Of a stretch of DNA of 64,000 nt, positions 21,063 to 29,390 are shown one piece after another. The notes beneath the pieces are model-generated. The model was given only the letters and a program-made list of their open reading frames with translations. It was not told where the DNA came from and searched no databases. This DNA is from Enterococcus columbae DSM 7374 = ATCC 51263. Its GTDB lineage: Bacteria > Bacillota > Bacilli > Lactobacillales > Enterococcaceae. How positions within the stretch are numbered: the first letter of the stretch is position 1; every line of letters starts with the position of its first letter. The translations under genes were made by a program, and so were the position numbers. Location: the NCBI RefSeq assembly GCF_000406925.1, contig NZ_KE136350.1, positions 188,202 through 252,201 of the forward strand, read 5' to 3'.

Positions 21063-21269
21063 CTTTTTTAAAGTAAGAAAACAAATGAATATCTATTTTT
21101 TAATGGTTATTTTTCGATTTCAGCAATTTTAATTCTTTTAAGGTTTTTTGATACTTTCTCACCAACTCTGCTTAAAAATAAAATTAGACCTACTTTCGCT
21201 AAAGAAAGCTTTTCTGAAAAAAAGAAAAAAAGCAAGTCTGCTCCAACATTCCATTAGAAAAACTGAATA

Positions 21270-21331
21270 ATAAAAAGCTCCGAATGTTCAACAATAATTT
21301 TATCAAAATTACGCTGAACATTCAGAGCTTT
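21270..21331 (-). terminator. Long-stem terminator downstream of repeat array A
   Basis: A 17-bp stem (AAAGCTC.GAATGTTCA with its complement) is followed on the minus strand by TTTTTATT. It would end transcripts from the MFS gene after they have crossed array A. I see no gene or repeat in 21063-21269. Confidence 0.75.
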
Positions 21332-21424
21332 AGTTTTATGCATTAGACAATTTTAGGCGCATCGACTTAGCCTAACGATTAATATCCAACTAACAATATT
21401 AATCAAAAAACTGAGCTACTTATA

Positions 21425-21854
21425 GCTGACCAGTCGCATCACATCCTTGGAGCAATCTGTGCCTAACGACTAGCTACTCGGAAAATTTGCCTCGTCGTTT
21501 GAAAAAATTTTAAAATCATTCATTTTCAAACGGCGAGTAACACTCAAATTTTCTCGTAGCTGTGCGAGTCGTTAGACATCCTTTAAATAATCTGTGTTCA
21601 GTAGCTAGACATGCCGAAAATTCGCCTCTCCAATGAGAAATCCCTACATCATTCTGATTCCTTCATTGGAGAGTAGCACTCGAATTTTCTCATGTCTGAG
21701 CAAGCTACTTCACATCCTTTAAACAATCTGTGCTCTGCGACTAGCCTCTCGGCGTATAAGCCAGCACGTCTAGGAAAGTCTTTTAATTTGTTTAACTTTC
21801 CTGCCGCGCTGGAAAGCTTATCCGCTCGCGACTGACCAGTCGCATCACATCCTT
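21425..21854. repeat. Hairpin-repeat array A (three units)
   Basis: Three tandem units of about 135 bp. Junctions of exactly 22 bp (CACATCCTT...AATCTGTG) lie at 21440-21461, 21575-21596 and 21711-21732, with a partial fourth at 21846-21854. Between them are imperfect palindromes U1 (21462-21574), U2 (21597-21710) and U3 (21733-21845). Arms differ in sequence: TAACGACT in U1, AGTAGCT in U2, TGCGACT in U3. Each keeps a 5-nt bulge on the 3' arm 7-8 bp from the base (GTGCG, GAGCA, TGACC). A fragment of a U3-like unit precedes the first junction. The array lies in the 3' region of the MFS gene. Confidence 0.9.
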
Positions 21855-23053
21855 AATATTAATAATTTGTATAGTGCGACTGATAGGATAATGCCCATTC
21901 CTGAGATGAGCAGGACGATAAGATTGCTTGGATTTAATATAAAACCAAAGACAATTGAGCCAATTGGCATAAATAAAATTGCAATAGTAAAAATAACTGA
22001 ATATACTCGACCGATATATTCACTAGCGACATTTTTTTGAACAATTGTAAAAAATTGAATATTAAACAGAGTCAAAAATCCACCCATCAAAGCAAATGGA
22101 ATCAGTGATAAATAAGCATTTTTTAGTATTGCATCTTGAAGTGGTAATAGAACAATTGAAAAGCCACATAAAACAAGGAATAATAACATTTTATTTTGAG
22201 AAACTTCCTTTTTTTCTTTAGAAAACTTAGTATTAATCGCTGAAAAAAGAATCGCTCCAACTGATTCTGCGATTAAGGCTACCCCAAAGAAATTGCTGAT
22301 CTCTTTAGCAAAATAATTATTCAGATAAGGCATACTTAAGTTATAGCCACTTAAGAAAAAGTTGACCAATGTTGAAATCAGTAATAAATACATAATTGTT
22401 TTATGCTTGAGCATATACTTTAAGCCTTCAGCAATTTGCTGAAAGATAGACTCTTTTGCTTGTTTAGCTGTTGGCGGCAATTGAATAACAATTTTGCTCG
22501 AAATAAATGCTGAAAATAAAAACGTTACTGCATTAAATAAGTACGAAATTTTCAAACCAAATAACTGCCAAACGACTACACCGATACTTGGCGAGATAAT
22601 CGAAAAAATTTCTTTAACGAGTGTGAAGCGTGAAAAATGGGTTTCGATATAATCTTCGGTGATACTTTCTTTGATCATCGCATTATAACTTGGGCTGTTG
22701 TACGTGGACAAAATAGCTAATAAAATATTGCCAATCAGCATCGCCAAATATAAATAAGGCGTGTCTAAAAATAAAAAACCAATCAAACAAGTCAAACCAC
22801 TTAATAGGTCGGTAACAATTAAGATTTTCTTGCGATTCACTTTATCCGCAAAAGCCCCAGCAAACAGATTAAAAATAATGCCTATCAGCGTTTCTGAAGA
22901 CTGGTACAAAGACATCAGCATCGGTTTACGCGCAAAAATTGAAACCAAAATCATCTTATTTGCGTAATCAAATACTGCATTGCCAACCCTTGAAGTGATA
23001 TTCGATAACATAATCCGATTAGAATTTTGAATATCTATTTTTTTATTCTCCAT
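21845..23053 (-). CDS. MFS efflux-type transporter inserted between dnaN and yaaA
   Basis: Proton-driven exporter of unknown substrate; it resembles the MFS drug/macrolide efflux group. The 402-aa product has about 12 membrane helices and the loop 2-3 motif GAFADKVNRKKILIV (motif A-like). GAGAGGGTAGTGAAAA precedes the ATG. The last codons and the TGA stop lie in the repeat junction of array A, so the native C-terminus may have been replaced. A related repeat unit lies 200 bp upstream of the gene. Together they bracket it in a place where most Firmicutes have no gene, which suggests acquisition. Confidence 0.88.
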   Translation of the reverse strand: MENKKIDIQNSNRIMLSNITSRVGNAVFDYANKMILVSIFARKPMLMSLYQSSETLIGIIFNLFAGAFADKVNRKKILIVTDLLSGLTCLIGFLFLDTPYLYLAMLIGNILLAILSTYNSPSYNAMIKESITEDYIETHFSRFTLVKEIFSIISPSIGVVVWQLFGLKISYLFNAVTFLFSAFISSKIVIQLPPTAKQAKESIFQQIAEGLKYMLKHKTIMYLLLISTLVNFFLSGYNLSMPYLNNYFAKEISNFFGVALIAESVGAILFSAINTKFSKEKKEVSQNKMLLFLVLCGFSIVLLPLQDAILKNAYLSLIPFALMGGFLTLFNIQFFTIVQKNVASEYIGRVYSVIFTIAILFMPIGSIVFGFILNPSNLIVLLISGMGIILSVALYKLLILRM

Positions 23054-23166
23054 TTTTCACTACCCTCTCACATTTTTAATTTTCAAAAGAATAACATGTT
23101 TTATCATTTAAGACAAGTAGCAAATGAAAAATGATTTGGTTTAAGAAGCAACATCACATCTTTAAA

Positions 23167-23206
23167 CAAAAAACCAACTATCCCATTATTATCAGGATAG
23201 CTGGTT
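23167..23206 (-). terminator. Terminator of the dnaA-dnaN transcript
   Basis: The stem AACCAGCTATCC/GGATAGTTGGTT is followed on the minus strand by TTTTTTG. It lies beyond repeat unit C, so the repeat forms part of the dnaN 3' untranslated region. Confidence 0.8.
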
Positions 23207-23250
23207 CATTGATTGTTTTGATTCCAAATAAGTGAGCTTTCGAGTCACAT

Positions 23251-23395
23251 CACATCCTTGGAGTAATCTGTGTTCAGTAGCTAGACATGCTGAAAATTCG
23301 CCTCTCCAATGAGAAATCCCTACATCATTCTGATTTCTTCATTGGAGAGTAGCACTCGAATTTTCTCATTTCTGAGCAAGCTACTTCACATCCTT
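23251..23395. repeat. Hairpin-repeat unit C downstream of dnaN
   Basis: One complete 22-bp junction (23251-23272), one 114-bp palindrome (23273-23386) and a partial junction (23387-23395) that ends 4 bp from the dnaN stop codon. The palindrome differs from U2 of array A at only three positions I can count, and has the same orientation. Confidence 0.9.
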
Positions 23396-23399
23396 GGGT

Positions 23400-24530
23400 T
23401 TAATTGGTTCTAACTGGTGTGATTAGTTGGATAAAGCCGCCATTGCCTTCAGTTGGTTCTAAGGTAAATGGTCTAACAGCTGAGATAAAGTGAATTACAA
23501 TGTTGGTATCCCCAAATGCTCGTAAAGCTTGGCGCATGTAATCTGGATTAAAGGAAATTTCGATTGGCTCGCCTTCTACTTTTTCATAGTTTAATTTTTC
23601 TTCAACTTTACCAATTTCTGGTGAACGTCCATATAAAACAACGCCAGCTTCGGTAATTGATAGACGAACGATATTGTAACGACCTTCATTTGATAATAAT
23701 GAAGCACGTTCAACAGCTTGTAAAAATTGTGGGACGCTAAATTCAATTGAAGTTTCAAAATTAGTTGGAATTAAGCGACGTGTATCTGGATAATTTCCTT
23801 CTAACAAGCGTGAATAGAATTTCATTGTTGCTGTCGTAAATAATACTTGGTTATCCATAATCGCAATTTCAACAAATTCTTCATTTTCCGATAAAGCACG
23901 AGATAATTCCACCAAACTTTTACCTGGAATAACGATGTCAAATTGTTGTCCTTGACTTTCTAAAGGAATGATTCTTTGGCTTAAACGATGTGAGTCCGTT
24001 GCAACAGCCAATAGCTGATCATTTTCCAAAATGAAATGTACCCCTGTTAAAATTGGTCGATTTTCTTGTTGAGAAACCGCAAATACTGTTTCACTAATTA
24101 ATTGATTAAATAATGGAACAGATAAACGCAATGGTGATTGACTGTTTACTTCTGGTAATTGTGGATATTCACTCGCACTTAAGCCATTAACGATAAAGTT
24201 GGCTTTACCAGATGTAATAGAAACTTGGTTAGCTTCTAAAACTTCAATGGTAACTTCATTTTCTGGTAAGCGCCGGATAATTTCCCCAAAAAAACGGGCT
24301 TGTAAAACAATTGAGCCAGTTTGTTCGATTTGCATTTGCGCTTTTTCATTTTCTTTGCTTAGAAAGGTTTCAATGGAGACATCGGCATCACTACCGGTCA
24401 AATACATACCCTCGGGGGTTAATTCCATCTTGACACCAGTTAGGATAGGCATGGTAGATTTACCAGGAATTGCTCGTTGAACGGTTTGCAATTCTTGCAT
24501 AAATATACTGCGATTTAAAGTGACTTTCAT
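23400..24530 (-). CDS. dnaN: DNA polymerase III beta sliding clamp
   Basis: Ring-shaped processivity clamp that tethers the replicative polymerase. The 376-aa product has three tandem clamp folds; recognisable segments are MKVTLNRSIFMQELQTVQRA, ATDSHRLSQR and the C-terminal LITPVRTN. It lies 168 bp downstream of dnaA. Its stop is followed at once by repeat unit C and then a terminator. Confidence 0.97.
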   Translation of the reverse strand: MKVTLNRSIFMQELQTVQRAIPGKSTMPILTGVKMELTPEGMYLTGSDADVSIETFLSKENEKAQMQIEQTGSIVLQARFFGEIIRRLPENEVTIEVLEANQVSITSGKANFIVNGLSASEYPQLPEVNSQSPLRLSVPLFNQLISETVFAVSQQENRPILTGVHFILENDQLLAVATDSHRLSQRIIPLESQGQQFDIVIPGKSLVELSRALSENEEFVEIAIMDNQVLFTTATMKFYSRLLEGNYPDTRRLIPTNFETSIEFSVPQFLQAVERASLLSNEGRYNIVRLSITEAGVVLYGRSPEIGKVEEKLNYEKVEGEPIEISFNPDYMRQALRAFGDTNIVIHFISAVRPFTLEPTEGNGGFIQLITPVRTN

Positions 24531-24698
24531 TTTGAGATAATCCTCTTTTCTATTCTCTTTAATTAAGTAAATAAAATTAGTAGTAGTAGTAGAGCTGTTA
24601 GTATTGTGGATAACTAACGCCTAAACTAGATAAGATAAGGTTTTCCACTTGTGGAAAAGTTGTGGATATCTTTTTTCTTTTTGCTAAGGTTGTCCACA
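24531..24698 (-). other. Origin unwinding-type region between dnaA and dnaN (DnaA box plus DnaA-trio)
   Basis: On the minus strand a perfect DnaA box TTATCCACA (24605-24613) is followed 12 bp later by five CTA triplets (24578-24592, TAG on the plus strand) and then an AT-rich tract. This is the box-trio-AT order described for the B. subtilis unwinding site. Further boxes with one mismatch are TGTGGATAT (24661-24669) and TTGTCCACA (24690-24698). Confidence 0.7.
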
Positions 24699-26045
24699 CT
24701 AGCCTTGAAGCAGATTTTTGATTTCTGAAACTTCATTTTGTAAGGTCGTATTGACAGCGAGTAGCTGTTGAATTTTTTCGTGAGCGTGAATCACTGTTGT
24801 ATGATCCTTCCCACCAAATTCAGCACCAATTTTTGGTAAGGAACTATCCGTTAATTCTCTAGCTAGATACATAGCAATTTGTCGAGGTACGACAATACTT
24901 TTTACCCGTTTCTTCCCTTTTAAGTCTTTTACTTGTATATGGTAGAATTTTGCCACCTGTTCTTGAATTTCTTTGATGGTTACTTGGGCTAATGGTTGGC
25001 TATTTTTCAATGCTTTTAATGCTTCTGCCGCTAAACTAGTTGTAATATCAACGTTTTGCATAGTTGCAAAGGCTTGAACACGGACCAATGCGCCTTCAAG
25101 CTCACGGATATTAGAATCGATTTGACCAGCGATGTAGCTTAAAGTATCATCTGGAATTTCTAGATTTTCTGCTTCAGCTTTTTTGCGTAAAATAGCCGTT
25201 CTTGTTTCTAAATCAGGTGGGGTAATATCAACTGACAGTCCCCAAGCAAAGCGTGAAACCAAACGTTCCGGTAAGGTTGGAATTTCGTTAGGTAGACGGT
25301 CACTTGTGAGGACAATCTGTTTATTGTTGCGATAGAGCTCTTCAAATGTATTGAAAAATTCCTCTTGTGTCCCTTCTCGATTCACTAAAAATTGAATATC
25401 ATCGACTAACAAAAGGTCAACTGTGCGATATTCATTACGAAAATCTTCCATTCTATTCTTTTGAATTGAATTGATGAAATCATTGGTAAAGTTTTCGCTA
25501 CTTACATATTTAATTTTTGCATTTGGCCGTTCACTTAAAATTTGATGACCAATCGCGTGCATCAAGTGAGTTTTCCCTAAACCAACACCACCATAGAAAA
25601 AGAGTGGATTATAAATGGTTCCAGGATCATCTGCGACCACTAAAGCAGCGGCATGGGCCATTTGATTTCCCTTACCAATGACAAACGTATCAAAGGTATA
25701 TTTAGGATTTAACATATTTTTATCGGTTTTGGCCGCTTCCGTTTTTTCTTGTGCTTTTGGTTTAGGCGCAGGTGCTTCTTTTTGATTAGCTGCCTGTTCA
25801 TCTGGCGTAGTAAATACCGGAATAACGTCAGTTTCATAGAGCATATAACCAACTTCAACGATTTTGGCCGCTAAATTTTTAGTCCAAAAGGTAATATGTA
25901 GTTGACTAGGTAATTCAATGAGTAATTGATAATTCTTAAATGAGATGGGACGGGCACTTTCAATCCAAGTTCGATAGCTTAAAGCCCCAAGTTCTGTTTT
26001 GTAAGTTTTTAGCAGCTCCTGCCAAAATTCTTCAAGTGAGGGCAT
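24699..26045 (-). CDS. dnaA: Chromosomal replication initiator DnaA
   Basis: Binds DnaA boxes at oriC, oligomerises on ATP and opens the duplex. The 448-aa product has an N-terminal partner domain (PSLEEFWQELLKTYK), a variable Lys/Ala/Pro-rich linker at about 90-115, an AAA+ core with Walker A GGVGLGKTHLMHAIG, and a C-terminal helix-turn-helix with signature GGKDHTTVIHA. I chose the ATG at 26045, preceded by AGGAGGA; the frame extends 24 codons upstream without support. Confidence 0.98.
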   Translation of the reverse strand: MPSLEEFWQELLKTYKTELGALSYRTWIESARPISFKNYQLLIELPSQLHITFWTKNLAAKIVEVGYMLYETDVIPVFTTPDEQAANQKEAPAPKPKAQEKTEAAKTDKNMLNPKYTFDTFVIGKGNQMAHAAALVVADDPGTIYNPLFFYGGVGLGKTHLMHAIGHQILSERPNAKIKYVSSENFTNDFINSIQKNRMEDFRNEYRTVDLLLVDDIQFLVNREGTQEEFFNTFEELYRNNKQIVLTSDRLPNEIPTLPERLVSRFAWGLSVDITPPDLETRTAILRKKAEAENLEIPDDTLSYIAGQIDSNIRELEGALVRVQAFATMQNVDITTSLAAEALKALKNSQPLAQVTIKEIQEQVAKFYHIQVKDLKGKKRVKSIVVPRQIAMYLARELTDSSLPKIGAEFGGKDHTTVIHAHEKIQQLLAVNTTLQNEVSEIKNLLQG

Positions 26046-26450
26046 GCTCCCGATCCTCCTAAAAATAGAATAATTGTGAATAAGTATAATGTACCATGTA
26101 AACAAAAAGTTTTCCACAATAACTAGATTAAAAATTTTTCACAAAATTGTAAAATTGTGTAAAACTTTATCGACAATAAGGATAATTATTTATCCACAAA
26201 CGATGAAATTCTGTGGATATCGGCTTTTTAAAATCATTTTTCCACAGAAGGTAGGTGAAGGTTATAATGCTTTATATCAAGGAATTGAATACTTTTATCC
26301 ACAACTTTAAAAACGTATGTGGATAAATCTATACACACCTGTTTTTATGTGGATAACCTGTTTACAAGGATGTGGATGCTCGTTTTGTGGAAAACTCTTT
26401 TTACACAAAAAATTCGACAAATTTTTTAGCAATTGTGGAAAAGTTGGCTA
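26046..26450. other. oriC: Replication origin oriC (DnaA-box cluster upstream of dnaA)
   Basis: Perfect DnaA boxes TTATCCACA lie at 26190-26198 and 26295-26303 on plus, and 26318-26326 and 26348-26356 on minus. Boxes with one mismatch lie at 26110-26118, 26212-26220, 26238-26246, 26386-26394 and 26434-26442. The intergenic segment is AT-rich and lies between divergent dnaA and rpmH. Together with the dnaA-dnaN gap it forms a bipartite origin. Confidence 0.9.
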
Positions 26451-26491
26451 GAAAAACTTGTTTTTTACTACTGATATTCGTAAAATAGCAG

Positions 26492-26521
26492 TTGACAAAA
26501 GCTATAGGTACTCGTTATACT
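26492..26521 (+). promoter_or_regulatory. Promoter of rpmH
   Basis: TTGACA, 18 bp, TATACT, about 50 bp upstream of rpmH and facing away from the origin. Confidence 0.8.
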
Positions 26522-26574
26522 TAAAAGGTATGTCGTAAGTAAAAAATTAGTTCTCTATTTTGGAGGTGGAATAA

Positions 26575-26709
26575 ATGAAAAGAACTTATCAACCAAATAA
26601 ACGTAAACGTCAAAAAGTTCACGGATTCCGTAAACGTATGAGTACAAAAAATGGACGTCGTGTATTAGCTAACCGTCGTCGTAAAGGCAGAAAAGTATTA
26701 GCTGCTTAA
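26575..26709 (+). CDS. rpmH: 50S ribosomal protein bL34
   Basis: A 44-residue, very basic ribosomal protein starting [18 protein letters not shown] and ending KGRKVLAA, a near-invariant family sequence. GGAGGTGG lies upstream of the ATG. It is the first gene of the rpmH-rnpA-yidC-jag run on the right of oriC. A terminator directly follows, so rnpA may depend on readthrough. Confidence 0.97.
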   Translation: MKRTYQPNKRKRQKVHGFRKRMSTKNGRRVLANRRRKGRKVLAA

Positions 26710-26710
26710 G

Positions 26711-26737
26711 CCACTGAAAGTCAGTGGTCTTTTTTTT
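26711..26737 (+). terminator. Terminator after rpmH
   Basis: A short stem CCACTGA/TCAGTGG with a 3-nt loop is followed by TCTTTTTTTT. It should make bL34 mRNA more abundant than rnpA mRNA. Confidence 0.85.
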
Positions 26738-26828
26738 ATCCTTTTTTGCGATAAATGGATGAAGATTAGGTAACAGATATGGTATTATGAAATGGTGAGT
26801 AAGATATAAAGGAATTGATGAAGGCAAC

Positions 26829-27179
26829 ATGAAGAAATCTTATCGAGTAAAAAAAGAAACGGATTTTCAACGTGTTTTCCAGCAAGGAACTTCCTATGCT
26901 AATCGAAGGTTTGTGGTATATGTTTTGCCTAAGCCTGAGCAAAAGCATTTTCGTATAGGAATCTCTGTTGGTAAAAAGGTTGGCAATGCGGTAACTAGAA
27001 ATGCGGTAAAACGAAAAATAAGAGCTTGCGTTTTTCAGATGAAAGATCAATTAGTAAGCGAAATGGATTTTATCGTTATTGCACGTCAATCCACGGCTGA
27101 ATTAAGTTCTACAGAAGTCTACTCAAATTTACAGCATGTATTTAAGCTGGCAAAAATATTTAATGAAACTGAGCAATAG
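26829..27179 (+). CDS. rnpA: Ribonuclease P protein component
   Basis: Protein subunit of RNase P, which matures tRNA 5' ends. The 116-aa product has the N-terminal MKKSYRVKKETDFQRVFQQG and the RNR motif region GNAVTRNAVKRKIRA. It lies between rpmH and yidC in the conserved order. Confidence 0.95.
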   Translation: MKKSYRVKKETDFQRVFQQGTSYANRRFVVYVLPKPEQKHFRIGISVGKKVGNAVTRNAVKRKIRACVFQMKDQLVSEMDFIVIARQSTAELSSTEVYSNLQHVFKLAKIFNETEQ

Positions 27180-27194
27180 AAAGGAATTTGTGTA

Positions 27195-28010
27195 GTGAAA
27201 AAAAGAAAGCGTATCATTTTACTGATGGGCTTAATGTCTGTAGTTTTATTTTTAAGTGCTTGTGGGACGAGTGAAGTATCTGCCCAGAGTACAGGCATTT
27301 GGGATCGGTATATTGTTTATTATTTTGCTAAAGCAATTGAGTTTTTATCTTTTGGGAATACGGGAATTGGGATTATCCTATTTACATTAATTATTCGCTT
27401 GCTACTTTTCCCATTGATGAGCTTCCAGATGAAGAGTATGCAAAAGATGCAAGATTTGCAGCCTCAGCTAAAAGCGCTGCAAGAAAAATATGCGTCGAAA
27501 GATTTAGAAACCCAAAATAAATTAAGAGAAGAAACCCAACGTCTATATGCTGAAAATGGCGCAAATCCTTATCTGGGCTGTCTACCATTATTGGTGCAGC
27601 TGCCTATTTTAACGGCTCTTTGGCAGGCCATTTCAAGAGTGCCTGCGTTGCAACAGGGGCATTTTCTATGGTTGCAATTAGGTCAGAAAGATCCTTATTA
27701 TATTTTGCCAATTTTAGCAGCTGTTTTTACTTTTGCGAGTATGTATCTATCCAATATGAGCCAAGTACAGTCTAATCCAAGTATGAAGATTATGACATAC
27801 TTTATGCCTTTTATGATTCTAGCGATGGGGGTTAATCTTGCTAGTGGGGTTTCCTTGTACTGGGCAGTGTCCAATGCCTTTCAAGTAGTCCAAACCTTAT
27901 TAATCAACAATCCATTTAAGATTAAAAAGGAACGTGAAGAAAAGCTTAGAGCGGAACGTGCGAAAAAACGTGAATTACAAAAAGCAATGCGTAAAAAATT
28001 AAAGAAATAA
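27195..28010 (+). CDS. yidC: Membrane protein insertase YidC (lipoprotein form)
   Basis: Inserts membrane proteins with or without Sec. The 271-aa product starts at GTG. It has a lipoprotein signal peptide (lipobox LSAC), five predicted membrane segments, the TLIIRLLLFPL segment carrying the hydrophilic-groove arginine, and a Lys/Arg-rich C-terminal tail that may contact ribosomes. It lies 15 bp after rnpA. Firmicutes often carry a second paralogue; none is in this window. Confidence 0.95.
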   Translation: MKKRKRIILLMGLMSVVLFLSACGTSEVSAQSTGIWDRYIVYYFAKAIEFLSFGNTGIGIILFTLIIRLLLFPLMSFQMKSMQKMQDLQPQLKALQEKYASKDLETQNKLREETQRLYAENGANPYLGCLPLLVQLPILTALWQAISRVPALQQGHFLWLQLGQKDPYYILPILAAVFTFASMYLSNMSQVQSNPSMKIMTYFMPFMILAMGVNLASGVSLYWAVSNAFQVVQTLLINNPFKIKKEREEKLRAERAKKRELQKAMRKKLKK

Positions 28011-28039
28011 AAAGTGAGTGAGAAAGAGGGATTTGGAGT

Positions 28040-28849
28040 ATGGCAATTTATGTCGGTGCAAACGTCCAAGAAGCGATTCAAATTGGTTTAAATGACTTGA
28101 ATTTGACGAAAGAGCAGGTCACAATTGAAATTTTAGATGAAGGTAAAAAAGGCTTTCTTGGTATGGGGAGAAAAAATGCGCAAGTTAAGCTTACCCCTAA
28201 ACAAACAGCTGTAGTTGCCAAAGAACAACCACTTAGTCAACCTGAGGCTAAGACAGCTGACAAAGAAGAGGTAGCCGCAGTAGCAGAACCTGAACACAAA
28301 ACAGCAAATACAGCTTCTCCAGCAGCTACAGAGCCTTTAACAACAGAGCCAGCTGTTGAAGAAGTGGTTTTAGAAAATGAAGGCTTAGATGATGAAGAAG
28401 CCTTGAAAAAAGTTGCCTTATACTTAACGCAAGTGACTCAAAAATTAGGTGCGCCAGCGTTAGTGAAGATGAAACGCGAGGATGGTTTAATCATTTTCCA
28501 ATTAGAGACTAAAAAACAAGGGATTTTAATTGGAAAGCATGGGAAAACGTTAAATGCATTGCAATATTTGGTGCAAGTATATGTTCATCGTATTGCAACG
28601 AACAAGTTATCCGTTGTTTTAAATGTGGGTGACTACCGTGAAAAACGGCAAGCGATTTTACAACGTTTAGCTGATAAAACAGCAGAAAAGGTTAAACGGA
28701 CAGGTCGACCAGTTTTCTTAGAACCAATGCCAGCCTTTGAGCGCAAGCAAATTCATGCAGCTTTAAGTAAGGTTGAATACGTTCAAACTCATTCAGAAGG
28801 CGATGAACCATTCCGCTATTTAGTGGTTGAACCAGTAAAAACCATCTAA
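28040..28849 (+). CDS. jag: RNA-binding protein Jag/KhpB (EloR)
   Basis: Cytoplasmic RNA-binding protein linked to cell elongation control. The 269-aa product has an N-terminal Jag domain (EILDEGKKGFLGMGRKNAQV), a low-complexity Ala/Glu/Thr linker at about 55-120, a KH domain with GKHGKTLNALQYLVQ, and a C-terminal R3H domain ending HSEGDEPFRYLVVEP. It lies 29 bp after yidC. Confidence 0.94.
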   Translation: MAIYVGANVQEAIQIGLNDLNLTKEQVTIEILDEGKKGFLGMGRKNAQVKLTPKQTAVVAKEQPLSQPEAKTADKEEVAAVAEPEHKTANTASPAATEPLTTEPAVEEVVLENEGLDDEEALKKVALYLTQVTQKLGAPALVKMKREDGLIIFQLETKKQGILIGKHGKTLNALQYLVQVYVHRIATNKLSVVLNVGDYREKRQAILQRLADKTAEKVKRTGRPVFLEPMPAFERKQIHAALSKVEYVQTHSEGDEPFRYLVVEPVKTI

Positions 28850-28878
28850 AAATTTTGACTTTTATTTTCTATGATGAT

Positions 28879-28907
28879 TTGACATTTATTTAAAAAATCA
28901 GTATATT
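28879..28907 (+). promoter_or_regulatory. Consensus promoter downstream of jag with no gene behind it
   Basis: TTGACA, 17 bp, TATATT: a near-perfect sigma-A promoter whose transcript would end at the terminator 50-90 bp further on. Confidence 0.65.
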
Positions 28908-28913
28908 CATAGG

Positions 28914-29000
28914 GTAATCATTCTTATCAATTGAATGGAAGTTCTTTCTATTCAAATAAAAAAGAGGAGCGCACTTAAGTTGGTGTGTTCCTCTTTTTTT
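28914..29000 (+). ncRNA. Candidate small RNA between jag and the small membrane protein gene
   Basis: A consensus promoter (28879-28907) is followed by about 85 nt without a credible ORF, ending in a strong terminator. The transcript would fold into a first hairpin (TTGAAT.GAA with TTC.ATTCAA, 28930-28955) and the terminator hairpin. I recognise no known RNA family. It could also be only the jag terminator plus a chance promoter. Confidence 0.4.
28958..29000 (+). terminator. Terminator downstream of jag
   Basis: The stem AAAAAAGAGGAGCGCAC with its complement is followed by T residues. It ends the yidC-jag transcript and the candidate small RNA. Confidence 0.85.
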
Positions 29001-29096
29001 AGCTAAAGCTACTTAGAAAATGCCAGCTATCAATCAAGCAGTTGATCAAAAGGCAGATGCCGCTAAATCGCTAAGGAAATGGCGATAGAACTATGC

Positions 29097-29102
29097 TATA
29101 AT
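29097..29102 (+). promoter_or_regulatory. Extended -10 promoter for the small membrane protein
   Basis: TGCTATAAT, a TGn-extended consensus -10, lies 40 bp upstream of the ATG. There is no clear -35. Confidence 0.6.
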
Positions 29103-29141
29103 GATAAAAAAGACTAGCTTTAGTGGATAGGAGATGTCTGG

Positions 29142-29336
29142 ATGAAAAGAGAAGTGCTAATTTCATTTTTAACTATTTTATTGTTTGAATTGATGGTAAC
29201 TGCCGGTATCTACAACAGTATTCAAGTAAAAAGTCGCTGGTTTGTCTTGGTGATGATACTATTATTAGTTATTTGTACCTTACTACAGTGGTTTAGAATC
29301 GTCCGCTTTATTAATAAAAATGAAAATAAACGTTAA
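29142..29336 (+). CDS. Small hypothetical two-helix membrane protein (64 aa)
   Basis: I do not recognise this protein. Two hydrophobic segments (VLISFLTILLFELMVTAGIY and WFVLVMILLLVICTLLQWF) predict a hairpin in the membrane, with a basic tail NKNENKR. It has its own extended -10 promoter, a ribosome site (GGATAGGAG) 8-9 bp from the ATG and a terminator right after the stop, so it is likely a real monocistronic gene. Confidence 0.65.
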   Translation: MKREVLISFLTILLFELMVTAGIYNSIQVKSRWFVLVMILLLVICTLLQWFRIVRFINKNENKR

Positions 29337-29338
29337 AA

Positions 29339-29385
29339 AAAACAGAGGGGAACATTTTTTGTTGTTTTCCTCTGTTTTAATTTTT
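29339..29385. terminator. Bidirectional terminator between small membrane protein and YbjQ-like gene
   Basis: The stem AAAACAGAGG...CCTCTGTTTT is flanked by A-runs and T-runs and serves both convergent genes. Confidence 0.8.
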
Positions 29386-29390
29386 TAATA

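Noticed and set aside
21425..21854. Array A as a CRISPR array
   Set aside because: Junctions are 22 bp but the segments between them are ~113-bp palindromes that recur at other loci, and there are no cas genes.
23147..23170. Junction-like CACATCTTTAAACAA next to the dnaN terminator
   Set aside because: It matches the first half of a junction only, has no palindrome beside it and merges with the terminator; too short to claim.
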